Origin: Numida meleagris
Lineage: Eukaryota > Chordata > Aves > Galliformes > Numididae
Direction: 5' to 3'
Assembly: GCF_002078875.1 (NCBI RefSeq)
Contig: NC_034419.1
Coordinates: forward strand, 18,725,516-18,789,515
DNA: 64,000 bases
Below the pieces are notes generated by a model that was given only the letters and a program-made list of their open reading frames with translations, did no database searches and was not told the DNA's origin. The position numbers and the translations under genes were made by a program. The first letter of the stretch is position 1; every line of letters starts with the position of its first letter. Shown here piece after piece: positions 34,561 through 47,147 of this stretch.

Positions 34561-35099
34561 GAATTATGCTGAGCATGTACTCCAGCCGACTAACCAACCC
34601 TTACAGCAGCGCTTGTCACCTTCTGGAAGCTTTCACTTCAGCCCTGCTGAAGGAAAGCCCTGGTACAGCAATGAGGGTGATGGGGGAGGCCTGGGGGGAC
34701 CTGGATGCTCAGCTCCTGCCTCAGCACCTTTCCTGAGGAGAACAAGTCCCACCCAAGTCTGAAGGCAGAGGGATCTCCATTTCAGATGCTCTGTGTTGGC
34801 AGCACCTTCTGCGTTCTGCCAACGGAGAAAAATAAATGACAAACTTGACAAAGAAGAATGTGAGTTGGCAGAATGGCTTGGTACGTTCTGTCTGTGAAAA
34901 CTGAAGACGTTTTTCTGCAGATTGCAGCAGGGATCATTGGGAATAGCTCCGTACAAGCAGAAAGCGTCCCCATCGTTCCTATTTAAAGTAGAGCAATCTC
35001 CAGAACGCAGGGGAGGAAGGCACGTTTGGTCCCGAGGTTCATCCATGTGTGATATCTCCCTCATCGGGACAGGCAGTGAGGTGAAATTGCCTGAGCTCC

Positions 35100-35430
35100 A
35101 TTAATTTAAACACAAGCCATCTGCTCAAACAGAACGTGCCCGAAGAGTGTTTCCCAATACCACCATCGCCCCGAGCACTGCGAAACTGCCGTGTCAATAT
35201 GGTCAGCTGTAAGCTCTGAACACTTCAACTGCTTTCCCAACACTGAAACTGGAAAATAATGGGGTATTTTAAGATAATTTTTTTTATTTCGCAAGAAATG
35301 AAGCAATATTTTCATTTGTTTACCTTATCTAAATTAGGAGGTGCAGCCTTATTAGTGTGAAATGGGTACGTAGGACATCATGGCATTGCTTAAATAAGTA
35401 CTGTGTAAAATAATTAGTGTTCAGATTTTG
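35100..35430. promoter_or_regulatory. Candidate conserved non-coding block
   Basis: CpG-containing sequence (GCCCGAAGAG, CATCGCCCCG, CTGCGAAACTGCCGTG) is followed by AT-rich DNA with TTAGTGTGAAATGGGTACG and AAATAATTAGTG. Unique and non-coding. Inference. Confidence 0.24.
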
Positions 35431-36269
35431 ATGCACTGTGCTTTCACTGATGGCTGCATGTTATGGATGAAGAGTACCCGCTATGTTCGGTTCCTCCCTG
35501 AGGGCTCAGCTCCCACCTTCCATGCACATGCAGCCTCAGGAGAGCAGTGGGTGGCAGCCCCCAAGGACAAGCTCCTGGAGCAGCCATTGGAGCTGCAGCA
35601 CTGCCTGTGAGTGAGGACCACAGCTGTCCCAGCCAGGTAACCTCCCCTGGGCCTTCCCCATAAGCACTGATTCACACTTTTCACTGTTTCATAAGATTTT
35701 TTAAATTAAACTTGATTCAATCTTTGCTTTCCAGCTCATTACTTTCTCTGGTTGTGGCAGATTTACCATGACCACTAAATAGGTATGCATTATGAGTTCA
35801 AGAAAGGTAGAACCATATTAGTTCTTTCAACCTTCTCTAGTGCTAATAGAGGGTTACTTTAGGAAATACCTGCTTTAAAAGCTTCCCAAAGCTTTTCTCT
35901 AGTCTGAAATAGATCCAGCAATAAGGGGAAGAGCAACTTGACCCATTGTTTGAAGAAAATCTAACTGTAAGGGCATCTGTGTACTTGGAGACTTTCTTGA
36001 ACTTGAGTGTCCTCTTCCTCCGGAGCTCCATAAGCTTTAGTGTAGGGGTTGGTAGTACAAAGGAATAAGGGCAAAGCAGACCTTCCCCTTACAAACTTTC
36101 ACTCATTCCCAGCAGCTGCTGCTAACACAAGTATTATCCTACTATATATGCATAGTTAAAATCTGAAATCATGCATAGCGCCTGATTTTACTGCCATTTT
36201 CTGTATAGACATAAATGGAGCTAAAACTAGCCGGAAAATAAAACAGAGGAGGCTTCGTACCTCATGAAG

Positions 36270-36500
36270 ATGTCAGTGCTAACATGAATTTATTTTGTTT
36301 TGATGAAGTATTGAATATAATTATTCATGGAACTATATATTTAACAAAAACTGTCCATGGTTTAGTAACTAGAGGAAAATTATTGACCAGGATAAGTATT
36401 ATTTATTCAACAGGAAATAACAATGTCTACTTATCAAGAGGGTTACTTTTCACAGTCAAAGTACAATTCTGGCACTACAATCCTGGACATTTCCAGTAAA
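36270..36500. promoter_or_regulatory. Candidate AT-rich regulatory block
   Basis: Contains AATATAATTATTCATGG, CTATATATTTAAC and GTATTATTTATTCAAC in unique DNA; a 71-codon open frame crosses it but has no family resemblance. Inference. Confidence 0.2.
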
Positions 36501-37386
36501 AACAAAAAATTATTCTTCTATAGCAAACTGGAAGTTCTGAAGTTAGGCACCATGGCAATTTGCCTTAGTGATCGCTAAGTGATTTTGGCAAGAGACATAG
36601 CTCTCTTTTTTATGGAGTTTCTCATTTGTTTGTGATTTGTTCAAATCTCCCTTTGAAACTCCTGGTGTGTGGGAGGAGCGGGTGTCATGGCCGTGCCACC
36701 TGCAGCAGTGCATCTGTATTCAGCTCATTTATCGGTGTGATAATGTGGGAGTGGTTTATGTCTGTTTCAAACTTGCTGGTTCCTCCTGGAGTTATAACAG
36801 AGACTTGGGACACTCACAGTACGTGACACCATTTTCAAGATCAAAATAAGTCCCTCAAACATTTCCAGGGAGCATCTGGGGCAATTTATTATTAAGGTGA
36901 TACCAGGGATGCTTTCTAATGTTGGGTAGCACCTCGGGCAAAGCAAATTTTCTTTATTCCTTATTATCAGTAACATGATTCCCCTATTATCATCACTGTT
37001 AATGGCTGTTCTGTGCCTTTGGTCGTGCTCACCGTCGCAGTCCCTGTACACCTATGGTGGCTATCCAGAGTGCAGCCCTATGGGGCACAGGCACCTGGAG
37101 GTTCCTGTCCTACCTTGCTGCAAATTAGTGCAGAACACCCCTTCAGTACGGACAGCTTCTGCCTGGAGGTATTCCATAGCAGGCTCGATTTGATCCATCA
37201 CTGTGAAGCTGTAGATGCTCTTATAAAATCCACAAAGCTGTCAGATGTTGTGAGCCCCACAGAACCACCTCTCCATCCTCTGGAGTTTCATCTAGTCCTG
37301 TCTGAAATCAAGGATGGAGTGCTTTATAAAGGCTCCTGTCATGAACCACACACTGTGGGTATCCTGGAGTGAGTGGTGGCACATGG

Positions 37387-37400
37387 CGACCAGGGGCCGC
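37387..37400 (+). promoter_or_regulatory. CTCF-like site
   Basis: CGACCAGGGGCCGC differs at two positions from the CCACCAGGGGGCGC form of the CTCF core. It sits in a small CpG-containing stretch at about 37,380-37,470. Binding is a prediction. Confidence 0.35.
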
Positions 37401-38649
37401 CACCAGAGCTGGCTGTGATTGATGGCCCTGGGCTGCCTGACCCCGGCTCTGAGGGAAGGCGGTAAATCACCGCTGCCCGTCCTATGGAGTAATCTGCTCC
37501 AGCTCTTCTGCTTTGAAAGTCAGGGTGCTGTGTGTCCTTGGCAGGAGTCCCTAATTGAAAGGAGAGGTGCTTTGCTGGCAGAATTGGAAATTAATTAAAA
37601 AAGCAAAAAAAAACAAAACAAATGAAAAGCTTCTAACCAGACAAGTTGAGCACTGTGGTTTAAGTCCAGAAAACAATTTACTTGGGATTTTTAAACCTAC
37701 AGGAAAAAAAGACCTCCAACAAAACAAAACTAACTTGGAGAACCAGACGTGGCATTGTGATTTGCATGCTGCCAGCTCAGTCAGCTGCTCCAGTTGGGGG
37801 ATGACAGCAGGAGTGTTATCAGGACGTTCCCTGAGCGATGGCCACACGGCGCTCAGCTGTTGGGTGGTCAGCTTACTCAGCAGTCATTTAATCACTCTGT
37901 TTGACTTCCACAGGTTTTTCTCCTTTTTTCTGCATTCATGCCATGAAGGACTGGTATCTGGTGTAAGCTGAGAGCAGCAACGTGCTACCTGATGTCTGCA
38001 GTCAATACCTGTCCATGCTTTTCTTTCAGGTGGATCAGCAGATTGCTCAGGTTTTTGCTTTATGCTAAGCCAGGCATTTCCAGGATTCTCTGAAAATATT
38101 GATTAACCTTTTAGTTTGCAAGGTTTCAACCACGATCTTTCCTTTTATTATTAGTTTTAATTTCTCTGCGTTTCCCTGAAACCTGGCAGGACTGGGAGCT
38201 GACATGGGGCAAACCTCGCTGTGCCAACCTTGGCGCTGCCATCTACTCACCAGGTATGAAACCACTTTGTACATTTGCATCTACTTTCTGTTTCTCACCA
38301 CATCTCAAATGTTCCATCAGATCCCCCACGTCAGTGAGTGATGTTTTAGGTATGCGTGGCTCATAGCAATTGTTAGAGCAGTGCTTGATGTATTTCTCAC
38401 TTTGGGCTGAAAGAATTAAGCCAACAGGCTGCAGCCAGGCAGGGCTCTCAGGTGGGTGCAGTACAGAACTGCTCCTCGTGCCCACCTAGTCTCCACTGGT
38501 CACTCCCTTTCTTCCCACTTGCAGGATTTCTTCTTTTCTTCCAGCAGGGTGCATTGCAGTAGTGCTCTCTGAGTCTTGGTGCTAACCCTGCTTTGTTTTG
38601 GGTTTGTTCTATGCACAGATGGTGGTGTTGTATTTGCTTGCTTATAGGG

Positions 38650-38704
38650 TTTTTTTTTTGTTTCTTTTGCTGCTTGTTGTTGTTTTACTTGTTTGTTTGT
38701 TTGT
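38650..38704 (+). repeat. T/G-rich low-complexity tract
   Basis: Runs of T with GTTT and GTT units over about 55 bp. It directly precedes the acceptor-like site of the exon-like segment at 38,721 and could act as its polypyrimidine tract. Confidence 0.85.
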
Positions 38705-38720
38705 GGTGTATTGCTTTCAG

Positions 38721-38786
38721 GGAAATCGTTGCTTTGGATGACTTTGCTCAACAAGTAAAGAACAGGCGGGCTGTCCTTCCTGCAAG
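38721..38786 (+). other. Possible 66-nt exon (symmetric, open frame)
   Basis: A T-rich tract ending in TTGCTTTCAG precedes 38,721, and GCAAG|GTATGC ends the segment at 38,786. Of three frames only one is open, reading EIVALDDFAQQVKNRR and then AVLPA. The length is divisible by three and the phase is 2 at both ends, so inclusion would not shift a frame. I do not recognise the peptide, and no partner exon was found in the window. Chance pseudo-exons are common, so the call is tentative. Confidence 0.2.
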
Positions 38787-41700
38787 GTATGCACAACATA
38801 ATCACCTGCAGTGGGATCAGCCAGGACTGCTGCTGCCCCAGACAGGAGGGGGCTCAGTGGGTGTGCTCCTTGTGCAGAGGATGGGCAGGGCTGTGCTGGG
38901 AGGGGAGTGCACAGTGTGGGGTGCAGCACTGCTCGGTTGCCAGTTTGCAAACCTCATGGCACTGCAAATTTGGTTTGTGGTTGTTTAGATGTAGCAAACC
39001 ATTGCTGCTTTGTGGGTTTTCATGATAAGTTTGCTTGTTACCTGACCGTATTTGGTGAAACTTCCTAGTTTCCATGCAAGAGGATATCCAGGGATGTTGT
39101 GCTTTATGTTATTAAGGCCGTCTGCCTTAATGAGCTTCTGGGAACACCTCATCTTGTGTGGCATCACAGAGGTTGAAGGCAGGAGGGGCCACCCCTGCTG
39201 TGAGAGGTGGTTGGATTCCAACTCACGTCTCTGTCACTGGGCTCTTGATAGATCATAGCAGGACATGATGTACATGCAGCCAACCCAGATGGGTGGGAGA
39301 TGTGGACAATGCAAATGTGCTGAGTAAGAGCTGATCACTGCAAGGACTCCTTGTTTTCAGATAGGATGGGACTGACACTTCTGTTCTCGTTGTGGCATTG
39401 ATGCGTACTTTGACAAACACCTTCACTCTTCACAAGGGAGAGGCTTGAGGTCAGCTGCTCTGAGATGTTACCTTAATAAGTGCTTTTGGAGACTTCCTTG
39501 TGCTTTAAGGCTTCGTAAGAACCTACGCTTTTGGTATTCTGGCCTAGATCTTATCAGCTACTGTAATGCAGTGTACAGTGAAATTATTTGTCTGATGGAA
39601 ATTATGTGTGTGCTCGAGTGCTCTGTCAAGCTGGGGCCAGCGGGAGCTAGATGGGGATAAGCCTCCATTTTTCAATCACCTTTTATGTTGTTTTTCTCAG
39701 CTTCCAAAGTGAATCTCAGTAAGAATCTCTTGAATCTCCCCTGGCCAGCACAAACATATATTTATCCTGAGTTTCTGAGGCTGTTCCTGGGCTGTTCATT
39801 TAAGAGCCTTATACGAGGTGCTTTTCTTCACTCCAAGGGCGCAATGAATTCCCAAGGAGTGGATTTTTAATGTGATTTACAGATTTGTTTTCTGCATCCT
39901 CAGTTTTTTGCATGTCACTTGCCTCTGTATTTATAAACCTGTGATTATGTGCATTGTGGTGCTGTGCAATCCCTACAATGTGCTCACATCAACAGCACCA
40001 AACTGTCCTTTGGTATTTGCTTTGCAAATGTTGGTGCAGGATAAATGGCACTGCATGGGAAGAGTGCTGGTGATGCAAGCTAGTTGGCAATCCCCCATCA
40101 GTCTTTGAAGTTGAACTCATGCTGATATCTAGGACCTCCTCATCCATATCCCATATGGTTTCTGCTCATGCTGCTCAGTGTCCCATGCAGCCACTGGTGT
40201 TCCCTGCACAGCAGATCTTGAGGGGCAGGAGCTGAGGACAGTATCTACCCCATGCTCATGTGGGTGCTTGATTTAGGAGTGCAGCACGTGTTCCACATGC
40301 CCAATAAAGGCAGTGTGCCCACCTATGCCTGCGGCCATGCATTTGTACAAAAAAAAGACTGCATGGAAGGAAGCTTTGGAGCTGCAGGGCAGGTGCTGCC
40401 TGGGAACAGCTGTGTGCAGCTGTGGAGCAGGCAACATCTGCAGCTGGCTTATTTCACAGGCCAACTTTGGAAAGTCTTCTAAAGAAAAACATTTTCCTCA
40501 TTTACATTGCATTTCCATTTCAAACAGTTCTTTTACAGTGACGTCAGATATACATCAAGCAAATGGCTTGGTAAAACGAAGCTGTCAGGCAGCTATAAAT
40601 TAAAGAGTTATATATGCAGTTTATGGTTTCTGCAACTTGTAATACACCTTGCAGCTTTGCCTGGTAGTCTGGCTCGTAGTAGGACAGCAGCTGATAGGAA
40701 TATATTTTATTTTGAGAAGTATATATATAAAGAATCCCATTTGCTGCTCTCTTCTTCTCCTTCAGTATTTGTCTTGGAAACAAATGAACGTGAAACTTGG
40801 CCTTCCTTGCAACTCGCTGGGCTCCACCGCCATTCACTCACTTCTATTTTCCTGTCCAATTTCTGTCACCACTGCTCATCCTTTACCACTGCCTTTACCA
40901 CTTCACAAGTGACAACTCAAGGTTGAGTGTGAGGCTCTGATGGCACCGCAGGGAATACGGGGTCAAGCCTTCTGCGTGGGAACAAATCAGTGCCAGTCAA
41001 TTCATGGATGAGATAAAGACCAGCAGTGAGCTCAGACTTATTGGAGTCAATCTGGTGCCTCTTAACACAATGGTGACAAAAGTGTGGAGCTGACAGCTGG
41101 GTTACATCGAGACCCCTGAGCTGCTGTGGCATTTCTTGGGGCATTGGCTGGAGCTCCTTCTGGCCTCAGCTGCTCCCAAACCAAGGCTGACACATGCGTG
41201 GCTCCCCATGGATAGTAATGAGTATCTCATGGTGTCTCCCAATATAAAAAATAGCTGCTGTCATAGTCTTGGAGACCCAAGAGAAAATGCTCCTCAGAAT
41301 GTTCTGAATTCTTCCATGCACTCAGGTTTCTGAATATAGATTTTTTTTCTTCCAGTTTTTATTTATTACTATTTTCCTTGTTCTCAAATTGTGTTTGTGC
41401 TGGTCCTTCAATTACAGGCAGTGGAGGTCACTAGAACATGATTAAAAATGATAAATAAAAGATACTGTGGAGAGAAAAAAATCAATATAACTGACTGAAA
41501 ATATAGCAAAGGAGAAATACTGTGCCCCTGTGCTTTGCAAGTTGTTATTGGCCTGCACTCCAGTGAGATCTCTTTCCTACAGTAATCGTCTCCTTGGGTG
41601 GTGCCTACAATGGATTATCACTGGGTTATCTTGATAATGTTTTAAACAGCTCTCACTGAATTTCCAGAGAAATTTAGAAATAAAAAGGGCTCGCATTTCC

Positions 41701-42133
41701 GAGATGTTCTTCATCTTCTATGATTAGATGATGAGCTGAAATGAATAACACGCTTCTCGTAGTGATTCCTGCAGGAAATGTTTAGAATCTAAATGTTGGA
41801 TGATCAAAAAAATCGTAAGAAAAGAATTCTGGGATTGAAAATGTCACTTTTATTAAGAATCAGAAGTGTTCCAACTGTTTTTATGACTTATTGCCAAAAC
41901 TGTTCTTCAAAACCGTTCAAAGTTTTATTTGTGTTTGTTGAATTTGGGAGTTTTTGTTTTGGACCAACCTTTTCTTTTGCAAATTTGCATTAATAACGTA
42001 TATTGCTATAATAAAGGCAAAAATGCTTCAAGAGATACCTGAAATACTACACTCAGCACAGCCCTTCCAACCCATCGTGACTGTGGTGATGGTTCAGATG
42101 GAAAGAATCAGACAGAAGCAGTTCCTTTGCCCT

Positions 42134-42193
42134 GAGCTGGACTCCATGATCCTTATGGGTCCCTTTCAAATGGAGGTGTTCCATGATTCTATG
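42134..42193 (+). repeat. CR1 3' end fragment
   Basis: GAGCTGGACTCCATGATCCT, then TATGGGTCCCTTTCAA, then ATTCTATG (via CCATGATTCTATG) is the sense-strand CR1 terminus with one intact terminal octamer. About 60 bp remain; CCCTTCCAACCCATCG at 42,061-42,076 may be another scrap. Confidence 0.9.
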
Positions 42194-45100
42194 TGTGCTG
42201 CCCAGCTCCAGTGTCTGGAGGGAGCTGAGCTCTTCTGGAGCACTCCCGTGCTTTTTGGCACAAATGAAGTTGCTGGCGGTGAACTCACAGCGGTGCCTTC
42301 CCTGGCTGCTCCTATTTGTGAGGATAATTCTTTTGAAACTCAGGTATGAATCACTGGCTGTGCCTTGGGAAGTGGGAGAGAAGCTCATGCCCGTAGCTTG
42401 TATGGAGAGAACTGTCCAGTTGCTTGGCATTCCCTCATTCCTGTACTATGTGCTTTATTTCAGCAGCTTGTGTGTATCACGGAGAAATGGACCTATCAAT
42501 TGCTGTGGGCGTTTATAGACCTCCTTCCACTTCTGTAATATCCACTGTATTTCAGCCGTTTATGAACTGCACTAAAACCTGGTTTGTTCAGGAAATATTT
42601 TTCGTATATCCTTACAACGTAAATTGCAGCTGATATAGTTATAGAAGCACAACCTTCTCTGTAAACTTTCTCAGTCAGGAGTGAAAATACCTTTTCAGTT
42701 TAGTTCAGAATTTTATTTTTATTTTTTATTTTTTGAAAAGCATCTTAGGAGAGCTGAAATCAGCCAAACCTGCAGCTGTACCAAGTCCTGACTGCTCACC
42801 TTGAGTGTCACTGGGCTGATAGCCACAGCCCATGCACCCCTGGCTATTTGCCTGGCAGGACTGGGCTCCCTGGGCTGGGGGGGAGCAGCTGCTGGGCGAT
42901 GGGACTGCTGCTGTGCTGTGGGGTTGGCCACCTCTCTGCCATTGGAGTTTGGCATTTCAGAATGTTGCTGTAGTGCCCTGGGATGACTTGTCTCACTCCT
43001 GAGATGGGAATGATTATGGAAAAGCTTCTAGAAGTTGAGCAAAAGATGTCAAAGTAGGGTCAAAGGATTCCAGTAGAAAAGTAGGAGTTGAAAATGCATG
43101 GGTCCTTAAGCACAGCTATGGGAGAAGAACGAACTGCCTAAGCTTCGTTGTCTGCCTGGGCTGTGCAGCCCTTAAGATGTTGTCTTTTCAACAGCTCTGA
43201 ATTATGAATGGCCTTAGAACCGGGAGAATAAAGGGTGAGAAATCCCAATGGAAAGGGATAGGACTGCAGCACTGTGGTTTTCAAGCCAACACGGTAGGCA
43301 CGTTTCTCTTGCATTCATTAAGCTGTTTGTACTGCTGTCAGCCAGCAGCAGTGTCCACGGGCAGCAGGAGCAGTGCCCTGCCCTGGCAATGGGGCTCATT
43401 GGTGCCCTGCAGCACGCTGCCCGCCGGGTGCACACAGAGCCCTACAGCTCTGCTGCGCTCTTGGGAGAGCTGTGCTGCAGAGGATTCACAGAGGAAAAGG
43501 CAACGTAAGCTTCTTACCTTTAAAAAAGGAATCCTTCATGATGGGAATGAAATCAGTGTTAGCCTTCTGTCTTTCCTTTAAGCTCTGTGCCTGCTGCTGA
43601 ATGCCTCCAGGATAAAAGATGTGCTTAAGATGAAGCGGAGAGAAGCAGTACATAAAAGCATTAGAACTCACCCTCACAAAGCTCAGCAAGAGGCAGGGGA
43701 TCTTTTATCCCATTCAAAATGTTTCACTTAGTGAAAAAGTGATAAACTTATGGTTGAGTCCAGCACTGGCCCCAGTGAGATTGCCATAGGGGCCGGAGCG
43801 CTGGCGAGCCTTGTGTTGGGTCGCTTTGGGTTTGGTTGCTTCCTGAGATGCAGTGACAACAAACTTGCTGCTGTGGGTGTTTGAAACAGTTCCCAAGGAA
43901 GCTGTTTAGAGACTGTAGACCCAATTCCGAGTGCCCGGCATAATGCTAAAAGCAGTCCTTTGGCCTCTGTGGAGCTGCCCGTGCTGTGAATGTGCTGAGG
44001 CGGTGGGATTTTCCCTGGCTGTGGGATTGCTGCTGCTTCTCATTTAGGCAGAAGCCCAGTTACACAGCACACGTGGGCTGCTCACCGGGAGTGGCAATGT
44101 GCATTGGAACACTTTCACCCATAAGCATGTTTGCTTGTCTTCCACCTCGTTGTTTTGAACCTGATGTTTCCAGTTATTCCCATAGCATCCACCAAACTGC
44201 ATGAAAACTGAGCCTCGAAAGGCAACGTATGACGAAGTGCCCTTGATGAAAAACACAGAATGTAGTAGCAGCAGCTTGTGTAAAGTACAGAGGTGTGCTC
44301 AGGTAACCGTTTTTCTTCTCTGACTAGACAGAAACCCAAAGCCACCTGTTTCCTAGTGATTCTTCGGGAAGCGGAACAAGCCAAGGGCTGTGCCTGTCTT
44401 CTGTGCATCCCTGGTCAGGCCTGCAAGAAAGCAATTATAGCTGATAGAACGCAGCAAGGAGGAGGTAGGTTTTTTGACAGTAAATATTTCTTTACTCTTA
44501 TTTTGCCTGTATCTAGTTATGCTATTTTTGTGTGCAGTCAAGCTTAAAGTGTTTTCCAGCTGTCTGGACTGGCGTTGTCCCTTACTTCCTTCTAAGACAA
44601 AAAGAAACGTAGATTTCTGATGCTGCTTCAGCTCATGTGAAAGCAGTAAGCTGTTAACATTAGTACTGGGGCTGGAAATGAAGCGCAGTGAGCTGGCCAT
44701 CAGCCAGCAGCTGTATCCAGATGTAATGAGCATTAAAGCCCTAGGACTGCAGGAAATGGAGAAAGGTTTGAAATGGTCACCATAGTAATAGAATGTACTT
44801 AGGCTTTAATTGAAATCAAGAATGTATTAAACTAAGGGAGATTTATCAGTCTCTTATACTAATATTTAACTAGAGAAATGAATTTGTTCAGAAGTGTGTG
44901 TAATTCAGATCCCTCTGACAACCTTCTGCTTCTCTTTCAAAGCTGTTTCAAAGGCTTCAAAAACTGTAGTTAATATAATGTTTTTCCAGTAAATCTCGCT
45001 CTGATTTTTGCTTTGAAATTAGAGGGCATTCCCAAGATCATCCAATTTTGAGCAGAACAAGTATTCATTCTCTGCTTGTGAATATTTCACCTGAAAATAC

Positions 45101-45387
45101 ATGGAGCCAATTCTTAGAATGAGTAGCTTGGGAAGACTTTCCTGCTAGCTGACCATTCAGAGGATGTTGGCTCCTGTGCATAAAAGTGAATATGGCTGGA
45201 AGTGGATATATACATGGCCCTTCCTGAAATGTCAGTGTGTCTTCCCTAAGGACAAATTTATCACTCTTTCATACATTTCTTTTAAATCAGACGGAATGAT
45301 TGTGATTCTGTGGTTACATCTTGTGTTAATATAGGGCATACTGTGCCACAAGATTGCATTGACTTTGTTTTTGTGCTGCTGTAATGT
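42194..45387. other. Non-coding unique DNA, no gene recognised
   Basis: GC-richer than the flanks, giving open frames up to 126 codons in several registers, none protein-like. One splice-like pair at 44,328-44,464 is listed separately. No repeat was recognised. Confidence 0.68.
44328..44464 (+). other. Possible 137-nt pseudo-exon
   Basis: TTTTTCTTCTCTGACTAG precedes 44,328, and GGAG|GTAGGT ends the segment at 44,464. One frame is open across it and reads QKPKATCFLVILREAEQAKG and onward. The peptide is not recognised, and an open frame of 45 codons is not rare by chance. Confidence 0.13.
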
Positions 45388-45470
45388 ACAGAATCAGAAT
45401 TGTGGAGTGGTTTGGGTTGGAAGGAACCTTAAGGATCACGTGATTGTCATCCCCTGCCATGACCGGCTCA
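45388..45470 (-). repeat. CR1 3' end fragment
   Basis: ACAGAATCAGAATTGTGGAG, then TGGTTTGGGTTGGAAGGAAC, CTTAAGGATCACGTGATTG and CCCCTGCCATGACCGG are the complement of a CR1 3' end of the subfamily with TTTGGGTTGGAAGGGACCTT. 5'-truncated to about 80 bp. Confidence 0.93.
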
Positions 45471-46118
45471 GTCAGTGAGTCTCAGTGTTTTGAGCTGTTA
45501 CTCGTGGTGTGTTATCACTGTGACTCCAGTGCCACGCTTGGCTGGGGGCACTGCTCGGGTGCTTGTTAGCTCCCAGTGCTCTGATGCAAAGGGTTCTGAC
45601 CTCCTGATGCATCGAGCTGATTGCTTAGCTTCAGTTCCAAGAGCAGCCCCACTGATGTCTTAGTGTGATTTTCAGCTTATGCTTAGTTATGTGGAGTCAA
45701 ATGTAAGCAATCCAGTAGGTCATAAATGGTGAATAATTACTATAAAAGTAATCATGATTCAGTAACAGAATCATGGTAAGAAAGATTTGCATGTAACTTA
45801 ACCTTGGGCTACAGAATAAAGCAGTTCTTCCTTGCTCTATGGTCCATATAACGAATGTCTGTTCTGTTTTCCACTTTGTATAAAAATAAGTGTAGCTCTC
45901 CACCGGCTTGACAAGAATGGAATTACAGTTTTATTTCCCTTAGACTTTCTATATGCTGTGCTATAGGTGTAAAACTAATAGCTATTTGGTTTACATTTAC
46001 AACTCTCATATTGCCTATTGGCTTGTGGGATTGTTTTACCTGAGTGTGTTATTATTTAGATCTGTTCCAATCTGTTTCTGATTCTACTGTCAGTCTTTGA
46101 ATGGAGTATATTTGAGCT

Positions 46119-46157
46119 AAAAAAGAGAGGAGGAGGAAGAGGGGAGAAGGAAGAAAA
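46119..46157 (+). repeat. 39-nt polypurine tract
   Basis: An uninterrupted run of A and G rich in GAGG and GGAG units. Such tracts can form triplex (H-DNA) and are common low-complexity features. Confidence 0.9.
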
Positions 46158-47123
46158 TAATTCCTTCAGAGGATATAATGCAAAACTCCAACAAAACCAA
46201 AACTCCACACATTCCAGTATTTCCATTATCTCAGAAGATCACTCTCCAGCGGTAGCCATCAGACTGCTAAGACTATAGTGATATTCTATATCTAATTTTG
46301 TTGCCTCATCACAATTTGCTGTTTATCTCCCAAATATTTTACTTTCTCTTGCAAGACGATAGAACAATCTTCTCTTAAATAATAGCTGAATTGTCCACGG
46401 TGTGTTGCATTTCAAACAAAAGCTGTAGGGAAAGTTTTGATCTCAAGAGCTAGCTTCGCTCACTAGGGTTGCCTCCTGGCACGTACAGCTTGTACAGAGG
46501 AGACACAACTCTTAATACATCTTGAGAACCTTTCAGGTAAGCAGTTTTCTGAAGATGAGAGGGATCAAGGGACATCTGGAAGAAATGCTCTGAGCCTTTG
46601 CTTTAAACCCATGATGCTCAGGTTCTGTTTTATTAATTTATCATATTATTTATTAATGTGATCTTCTATTGGAAAGATGCTGATTTTGTGGTGGTGGATC
46701 ACAAATCTTCCTGCAGAACTGGCCCTTTGGGTAACCTGCTGTTACCGTAAAGTCTTGGAGTCAATGGTTTGTCCTCTCCAAAGCCATTGGCTGCCAAAGA
46801 GGATGGTTTTATGGAAGCAGGCTGTAGTCTCTACCATTATTGCCTGGCCTTGTTCTACTCTCTGAAGTCTTGCCAAACCAGGTTTCATTTGTATGGTTAG
46901 AGGTGAGAGATCCCCAAGCTTTGGGGAGCCTGAAGGGCTCCAGGATCAGCGACCGGGCACACATGGGACCTCAGCTTGTGGTCATGGCTGGGAATGCATC
47001 TTTTGGCCCATGTCCGCACAAGGATTGCCTTAATGTGGTAGTTACTGCATTAGCATCTCCCAGACTGCTTAATGGCATTCAGTAAACACTTCTAAGAACT
47101 AGAAACATTCCTCTGCTTTGAGA

Positions 47124-47147
47124 CTTTCTTTCTTTCTTTCGTTCTTT
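47124..47147 (+). repeat. (CTTT)n microsatellite
   Basis: Six CTTT-type units with one substitution (CGTT). Confidence 0.92.

Larger units (their letters stand above)
33777..42133. other. Long unique interval, no gene recognised
   Basis: About 8.3 kb with no recognised transposon. It holds the strongest enhancer-like block in the window (34.2 kb), two further AT-rich blocks, a CTCF-like site, a T/G-rich tract and one exon-like segment, listed separately. The rest shows no feature I can name. Confidence 0.68.
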
